This document shows positions 24,976 through 26,183 of a DNA stretch of 26,183 bases, piece by piece. The stretch spans positions 1 through 26,183 of the IMG/VR virus record IMGVR_UViG_3300043436_001921; one strand, given 5' to 3'. The position numbers and the translations under genes were made by a program. Below the pieces are notes generated by a model, which searched no databases, had not been told where the DNA came from, and was given only the letters and a program-made list of their open reading frames with translations. Position 1 is the first letter of the stretch. Each line of letters starts with the position of its first letter. The DNA is from a virus.

Positions 24976-25008
24976 TGCGCTAACTACTTACGACGGTGGC
25001 GGATAGCC
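24976..25008 (+). repeat. GCGCTACTAAT/GACGGTGGCGG element, copy 5
   Basis: TGCGCTAACTACTTA then GACGGTGGCGGATAGCCA. TGGC and GCCA form a partial hairpin. It stands 31 bases downstream of element 6, the same order as copies 2 and 3. Confidence 0.8.
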
Positions 25009-25026
25009 AGGGTGTTTTACATAAAT

Positions 25027-25074
25027 CAAACTGTGACACACCCCTTTGATAAACTTACCGACATATCTACTAGA
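25027..25074 (+). promoter_or_regulatory. Boxed promoter module P24 with leader motif
   Basis: TGACACACCC from 25034, TAAACT -10 (25050-25055), leader variant ATCTACTAGA at 25065-25074. Confidence 0.85.
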
Positions 25075-25091
25075 CAGAAAGAAGGATAAAA

Positions 25092-25226
25092 ATGTTCGCA
25101 GAAGTAGTAATACATCTCGGCTCCGAATGGCGAGACTTAGGTTTCGCTCTATTTGGTATGGTCTGTGGCGGTGGCTTAGGTTTCCTATACGGATGGGACT
25201 ACGGCTCAAAACCGAAAAAGAAATAA
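25092..25226 (+). CDS. 44-aa single-span membrane protein
   Basis: 44 residues: MFAEVVIHLGSEWRDL, then a Gly-rich hydrophobic span (GFALFGMVCGGGLGFLYGW) and a basic tail KPKKK, which predicts C-in topology. The start M-x-A-(D/E)-VVI matches the 36-aa protein at 19225, and both end in basic residues, so the two look like a small family. Backed by promoter, leader motif and AGAAGGATAAA ribosome site, but too short for length-based calling. Function unknown. Confidence 0.75.
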   Translation: MFAEVVIHLGSEWRDLGFALFGMVCGGGLGFLYGWDYGSKPKKK

Positions 25227-25251
25227 CCTTGACACACCCCCGTGTCATAAT
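25223..25251 (+). promoter_or_regulatory. Boxed promoter module P25, no leader motif
   Basis: TGACACACCC from 25230, CATAAT -10 (25246-25251). TGACAC...GTGTCA is a perfect inverted repeat here. No gene follows before the next box. Confidence 0.78.
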
Positions 25252-25308
25252 GTTCGTGTGTTGGGGAAGTACCAAACCAGTGATGGATTTATCCAGTAAT
25301 GGGAACGG

Positions 25309-25337
25309 GAAACCCCGACACACCCCCCATCTATACT
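25309..25337 (+). promoter_or_regulatory. Boxed promoter module P26, no leader motif
   Basis: GAAACC at -35, CGACACACCC from 25316, TATACT -10 (25332-25337). Followed by the final box of this group. Confidence 0.72.
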
Positions 25338-25374
25338 GATGGGACACAGAGCGAAACCTAAGTAACTCTGCGAT

Positions 25375-25437
25375 TTGACAGGACACAACAAACCTGTCAT
25401 ACTTATTCAGTCGGGCAACCGACACTTACCTACTAGA
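25375..25437 (+). promoter_or_regulatory. Promoter P27 with leader hairpin and leader motif
   Basis: TTGACA (25375-25380), 17-base spacer with a degenerate GGACACAACA box, CATACT (25398-25403). The leader has GTCGG/CCGAC with a GCAA loop (25410-25423), then ACCTACTAGA (25428-25437). It drives the AAA+ gene. Confidence 0.82.
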
Positions 25438-25450
25438 AAGAAGAAAGCAC

Positions 25451-26167
25451 ATGAATAACACCCCACTCCCACAATGCTGGCAGGATGTTGAGGACGCACT
25501 CAACGCAGGCATTGACCGACTTATTTTGTTCGGACCTCCAGGAACAGGCAAAACCTACGCAGGTCTCAACTTTGGTGACACCCAAGGTGGAGCATGGCGA
25601 TTGGTTTGCACCGACGACATGACCAACGCAGATGTGACAGGTCACTACATCCCATCGGGCAACGATTGGGCATGGAAAGACGGCATGGCTGTCAAAGCAT
25701 GGCAAGGCGACGGTCTCCGTGGCGGTCGTCTCGTAGTAGACGAAATTGACAAGGCAGGTGGCGATGTGTTCGCAACACTCCTCGCAATGACCGACACGCT
25801 TGACAGTGCAAAGTGGGAGCGTCCCTCAGATGGTCGTTCAATCCGTCCGATGGAAGGCTACTCAGTAGTCATGACCACGAACATTGAAGACATGAGAGAA
25901 CTCCCTGAGGCTCTGAAAGACCGCTTCCCTGTCGCTATCCGTATCAACCAACCGCACCCAAGCGCATTGGAGAAGTTGTCAGCAGACCTTCGTCCATACG
26001 CTCTGCGAATGGCTGACGCTGGCGAACGGCGAATCTCGCTCCGCACCTTCTTCGCATACGACAAGTTGCGTAAGTCGCTGGGTGAGGAAAAAGCAGCGAA
26101 TCTGGTCTTCCATAACCAAGCACAATCGTTTCTTGACGCAATCAAGATTGACAAAATCGCTATTTAG
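25451..26167 (+). CDS. MoxR-like AAA+ ATPase
   Basis: 238 residues, complete. Walker A GPPGTGKT (28-35), Walker B LVVDEID (94-100), sensor Asn in TTNIED (144) and the Arg finger in LKDRFP (about 158) identify an AAA+ ATPase of the MoxR/AAA_5 group. MoxR proteins act as chaperones that assemble or activate a partner, often a VWA protein; no such partner is visible before the window ends. Phage members occur near replication and virion genes. The protein is short for MoxR (usually about 300), lacking an extended C-terminal lid. Start ATG 25451 follows AGAAAGAAG and the leader motif. Three tandem promoters precede it, unusual for one gene, so its dose may be regulated. Confidence 0.88.
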   Translation: MNNTPLPQCWQDVEDALNAGIDRLILFGPPGTGKTYAGLNFGDTQGGAWRLVCTDDMTNADVTGHYIPSGNDWAWKDGMAVKAWQGDGLRGGRLVVDEIDKAGGDVFATLLAMTDTLDSAKWERPSDGRSIRPMEGYSVVMTTNIEDMRELPEALKDRFPVAIRINQPHPSALEKLSADLRPYALRMADAGERRISLRTFFAYDKLRKSLGEEKAANLVFHNQAQSFLDAIKIDKIAI

Positions 26168-26183
26168 TAGGTAGCAGGGAAAC

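Noticed and set aside
15611-25008. The spaced repeats as a CRISPR array
   Set aside because: The repeats are separated by genes and unequal distances of kilobases, with no regular spacers and no cas genes.
24988-25425. 145-aa minus-strand frame across promoters P24-P27
   Set aside because: It covers four promoter boxes and a supported membrane-protein gene; codon pattern and start signals are absent.
1-26183. tRNA or tmRNA genes
   Set aside because: I looked for cloverleaf-like T-arm (GGTTCRANYCC) and CCA-end patterns and saw none that fit; a covariance search would be decisive.

Overview
The window looks like part of a tailed-phage (or phage-derived) genome whose host is an actinobacterium. 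The actinobacterial signature is a WhiB-like protein with all four cysteines, a ThyX, a lysin with an Rpf-like domain and a DUF6011-like zinc protein. The phage signature is a small-terminase-like protein, a primase/helicase, a RuvC-like nuclease, HNH, SSB, a DUF932 protein and dense overlapping genes of mostly unknown function. GC is about half by eye, low for many actinophages. No virion structural genes, tRNA, rRNA, CRISPR array or integrase were seen, so the rest of the genome lies outside the window.

Layout. (1) About 0-7.5 kb: one lysine/alanine-rich histone-like gene on the plus strand, then a tightly packed minus-strand operon (transcribed right to left): two small unknowns, WhiB, ThyX, primase/helicase, TerS-like, RHH protein, HNH, RuvC-like, coiled coil, ParB-like. 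Most junctions are ATGA, GTGA or TAATG overlaps. (2) About 7.6-15.6 kb: mixed orientation, with small zinc proteins, a metallophosphoesterase, SSB, DUF932, a secreted two-domain muralytic enzyme and a SNF2/HARP-type helicase. (3) About 15.6-26.2 kb: an accessory array of some 29 mostly tiny genes, many with zinc-knuckle cysteine pairs or one membrane segment, ending with a MoxR-like AAA+ ATPase.

The most striking content is repeated DNA around the genes. (a) 27 copies of a promoter module carry a TGACACACCC-like box with its -10 hexamer always starting exactly 16 bases after the box start. (b) A leader motif ACCTACTAGA sits about 6-9 bases after the -10, at the predicted 5' end of the mRNA, before most of the small genes. 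Several other genes instead appear leaderless. (c) Intergenic imperfect inverted repeats AGCCCCG...CGGGACT keep the same C-A mismatch in every copy and usually enclose a private inner hairpin. (d) A GCGCTACTAAT / GACGGTGGCGGAWAGC element occurs five times between genes. (e) The 7-mer CGGGACT/AGTCCCG occurs 34 times by hand count (about 3 expected by chance), on both strands and mostly inside genes. Together these suggest a cassette-like genome in which small genes carry their own promoter, leader, terminator and boundary repeats under one shared regulator. The regulator, and the protein reading CGGGACT, are not identified here.

Working model (inference): the minus-strand operon provides nucleotide supply, replication and recombination; WhiB and the RHH protein are regulatory candidates; the right-hand array is a set of co-regulated host-takeover or accessory genes. 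All functions are read from motifs by eye; no homology search was run.
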